DNA of 64,000 nt, taken from positions 1 to 64,000 of the forward strand of contig ALYD01000009.1 of the NCBI GenBank assembly GCA_000513555.1. The letters run 5' to 3'. Below, in pieces: positions 63,088 through 64,000 of the stretch. Position 1 is the first letter of the stretch, and the number at the start of each line of letters is the position of its first letter. The translations under genes and the position numbers were made by a program. The stretch comes from Lachnospiraceae bacterium JC7. GTDB taxonomy: Bacteria; Bacillota; Clostridia; Lachnospirales; Lachnospiraceae. Under the pieces are notes generated by a model. That model was given only the letters and a program-made list of their open reading frames with translations. It was not told the origin of the DNA and did no database searches.

Positions 63088-63540
63088 TTACTTGATTGTT
63101 GCTGTGTTGAGAAGCAGCATGCAGAATACCAGTGCGAAAAGAGCAACTGTCTCGATGACACCGATTACTACGAAGTAGTTTGCGGTACCCTTTCCGGTAG
63201 CGCCAAGAGCGTCAGCAGAAGCTGCTGCAGCCTTGCCCTGGAAGAATGCTGAGAAACCGATTGCGATTCCGCCGAAGATACCGATTCCGAGTGAAAGAGC
63301 CGGATCGATAGTTCCTGCATTCCATGCACTTGCGATGAAGTTCATGAGAAGGAAACCGTAAATTGTCTGTGTAAGAGGTGCACCTGCAAAAGCTGTCATG
63401 ATGAATGGAGCCTGCTTGCCGGCTGCATAACACTTCTTCCATGCTCCTACTGCTGCCTGTCCTGCCATACCTGCACCAAAAGCTGATCCTAATGCAGACA
63501 GACCAAGTGCTGCTGCCATACCAATATAAGCGATATTCAT
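63088..63540 (-). CDS. ntpK: V-type ATPase proteolipid subunit K
   Basis: 150 residues, four helices arising from a duplicated hairpin. The ion-binding Glu is in the second hairpin (E130 in VIGVIETVALF); the first has Q58 in APLTQTIYG. With T57, Q101 (FFQGK) and E130 it resembles the sodium-binding set of enterococcal NtpK, so sodium transport is a fair guess. It forms the rotor ring of a V/A-type ATPase in the membrane. GGAG lies seven bases before the ATG. Confidence 0.92.
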   Translation of the reverse strand: MNIAYIGMAAALGLSALGSAFGAGMAGQAAVGAWKKCYAAGKQAPFIMTAFAGAPLTQTIYGFLLMNFIASAWNAGTIDPALSLGIGIFGGIAIGFSAFFQGKAAAASADALGATGKGTANYFVVIGVIETVALFALVFCMLLLNTATIK

Positions 63541-63570
63541 AGTCTTTCTCCTTTAAATTTAGATTTGAAC

Positions 63571-64000
63571 TTAATTCTTTATTTTATCGTTCATTTTAAA
63601 TGGCTCATACGCTGTACCTGTCCACTCGAGACCAACCTGTCCGGAGAACTCAAGTACGTTAAGACGTACGCCATGTACTACTACTGAAAGGATACACATA
63701 ACGATATTGATTACGTGTCCGATGATCACAACTATAGCTCCCGCTATGATGAGCGGTCCAGAGGACATTCCGGCTGCCATGTTGTTGAAACTCTGTGAGA
63801 TCGCAAGACCTGCCATTCCGACTGCAAAGAGTCTTATGTAACTCATTACGTTACCGAAACAGCTGATGGTGTTCAGGAAGCTTGTAAATGCTCCTCCGAG
63901 ACCTGCCTTAACTCCCTCAGCAAAGCTCATTCCCGGAGCCATGCCGCTGAAAAGAACTACCAGCACGAAGCCTACGGCGATTGCCGCAAAGACCGGTGCG
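63571..64000 (-). CDS. ntpI: V-type ATPase subunit I, C-terminal part (cut by window edge)
   Basis: The frame is open to the window end, so only the last about 143 residues are present. They contain the I-subunit C-terminal helices: FSGMAPGMSFAEGVKAGLGG, FGNVMSYIRLFAVGMAGLAIS (with the essential Arg for ion passage), IIAGAIVVIIGHVINIVMCILS and VHGVRLNVLEFSGQVGLEWTG. It is the stator channel subunit beside the K ring. It ends 30 bases before the K gene, the usual order I-K. Confidence 0.93.
   Translation of the reverse strand, partial: APVFAAIAVGFVLVVLFSGMAPGMSFAEGVKAGLGGAFTSFLNTISCFGNVMSYIRLFAVGMAGLAISQSFNNMAAGMSSGPLIIAGAIVVIIGHVINIVMCILSVVVHGVRLNVLEFSGQVGLEWTGTAYEPFKMNDKIKN

Overview
The window looks like the chromosome of a low- to mid-GC Gram-positive anaerobe of the class Clostridia, most likely a Lachnospiraceae member. 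The reasons are the gene content (short KdpD, Ktr potassium uptake, FtsEX with a PcsB/EnvC-like hydrolase and CtpA, LCP protein, CvfB, MrnC, GlpP, a V-type ATPase, an Asp/Glu/Thr/Ala-rich lipoprotein linker in DctP) and strong GGAGG ribosome binding sites. The genus cannot be fixed by eye. Almost every gene lies on the minus strand. Only the HAD phosphatase (15256), a secreted protein (25174), a possible 12-codon gene (33437), a lipid kinase (42727) and tRNA-Ser (58903) are on the plus strand. No phage, IS element or CRISPR array was seen.

Layout, low to high coordinate. 0.1-3.5 kb: a giant coiled-coil surface protein with a triple AVLGATR motif near its C-terminus. 3.8-8.7 kb: a potassium module ktrB-ktrA-kdpD-kdpE. 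8.9-14.1 kb: pcrA, helD and a G3E GTPase that lacks the usual CxCC. 14.2-20.6 kb: a sigma factor, two HAD phosphatases, an SseB-domain protein and a TPR-GGDEF protein. 20.9-24.6 kb: glpQ followed by a TRAP transporter. 25.9-31.2 kb: the glycerol operon glpP-glpK-glpA-(FAD oxidoreductase)-DUF1667. 31.3-33.3 kb: pyrC and several structured leaders. 33.5-35.4 kb: a polyferredoxin-like membrane protein, a ferredoxin, thioredoxin and tRNA-Thr. 35.4-40.7 kb: a YczE-like protein, aroE, a DUF1275 protein, rlmB, mrnC and cysS. 41-49 kb: envelope genes htrA, lipid kinase, ispF, ctpA, an M23-type hydrolase activator, ftsX and ftsE. 49-57 kb: a PucR/CdaR regulator, an MsmX-type ABC ATPase, cvfB, an acyl-ACP thioesterase, mscL and a YtrA-type ABC exporter operon. 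57-61 kb: tRNA-Gln (two copies), tRNA-Ser, tRNA-Leu, apbE and an ABC-F protein. 61-64 kb: an LCP protein and the start of a V-type ATPase operon that runs off the window.

Three themes tie genes together. First, glycerophosphodiester/glycerol use: cytoplasmic GlpQ with a TRAP importer sits next to the GlpP-controlled glycerol-3-phosphate dehydrogenase operon. Second, potassium and osmotic balance: a KdpDE-like pair is wired to Ktr rather than to KdpFABC, its Usp domain carries a near-exact copy of the motif linked to c-di-AMP binding in staphylococcal KdpD, and MscL lies further along. Third, division-coupled cell wall hydrolysis: FtsEX, the M23 activator and CtpA.

The least explained signals are non-coding. 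A family of five intergenic imperfect palindromes with arms like GTGTCA-AAGTCKATMTC lies just upstream of kdpD, the sigma factor, htrA, gntR/ytrA and the ABC-F gene. A hairpin loop TGACCAATNCAATGG is shared by the pyrC leader and a terminator-bearing leader upstream of glpP. Long structured leaders precede glpP and the thioesterase gene. All product names rest on motif recognition without database searches.
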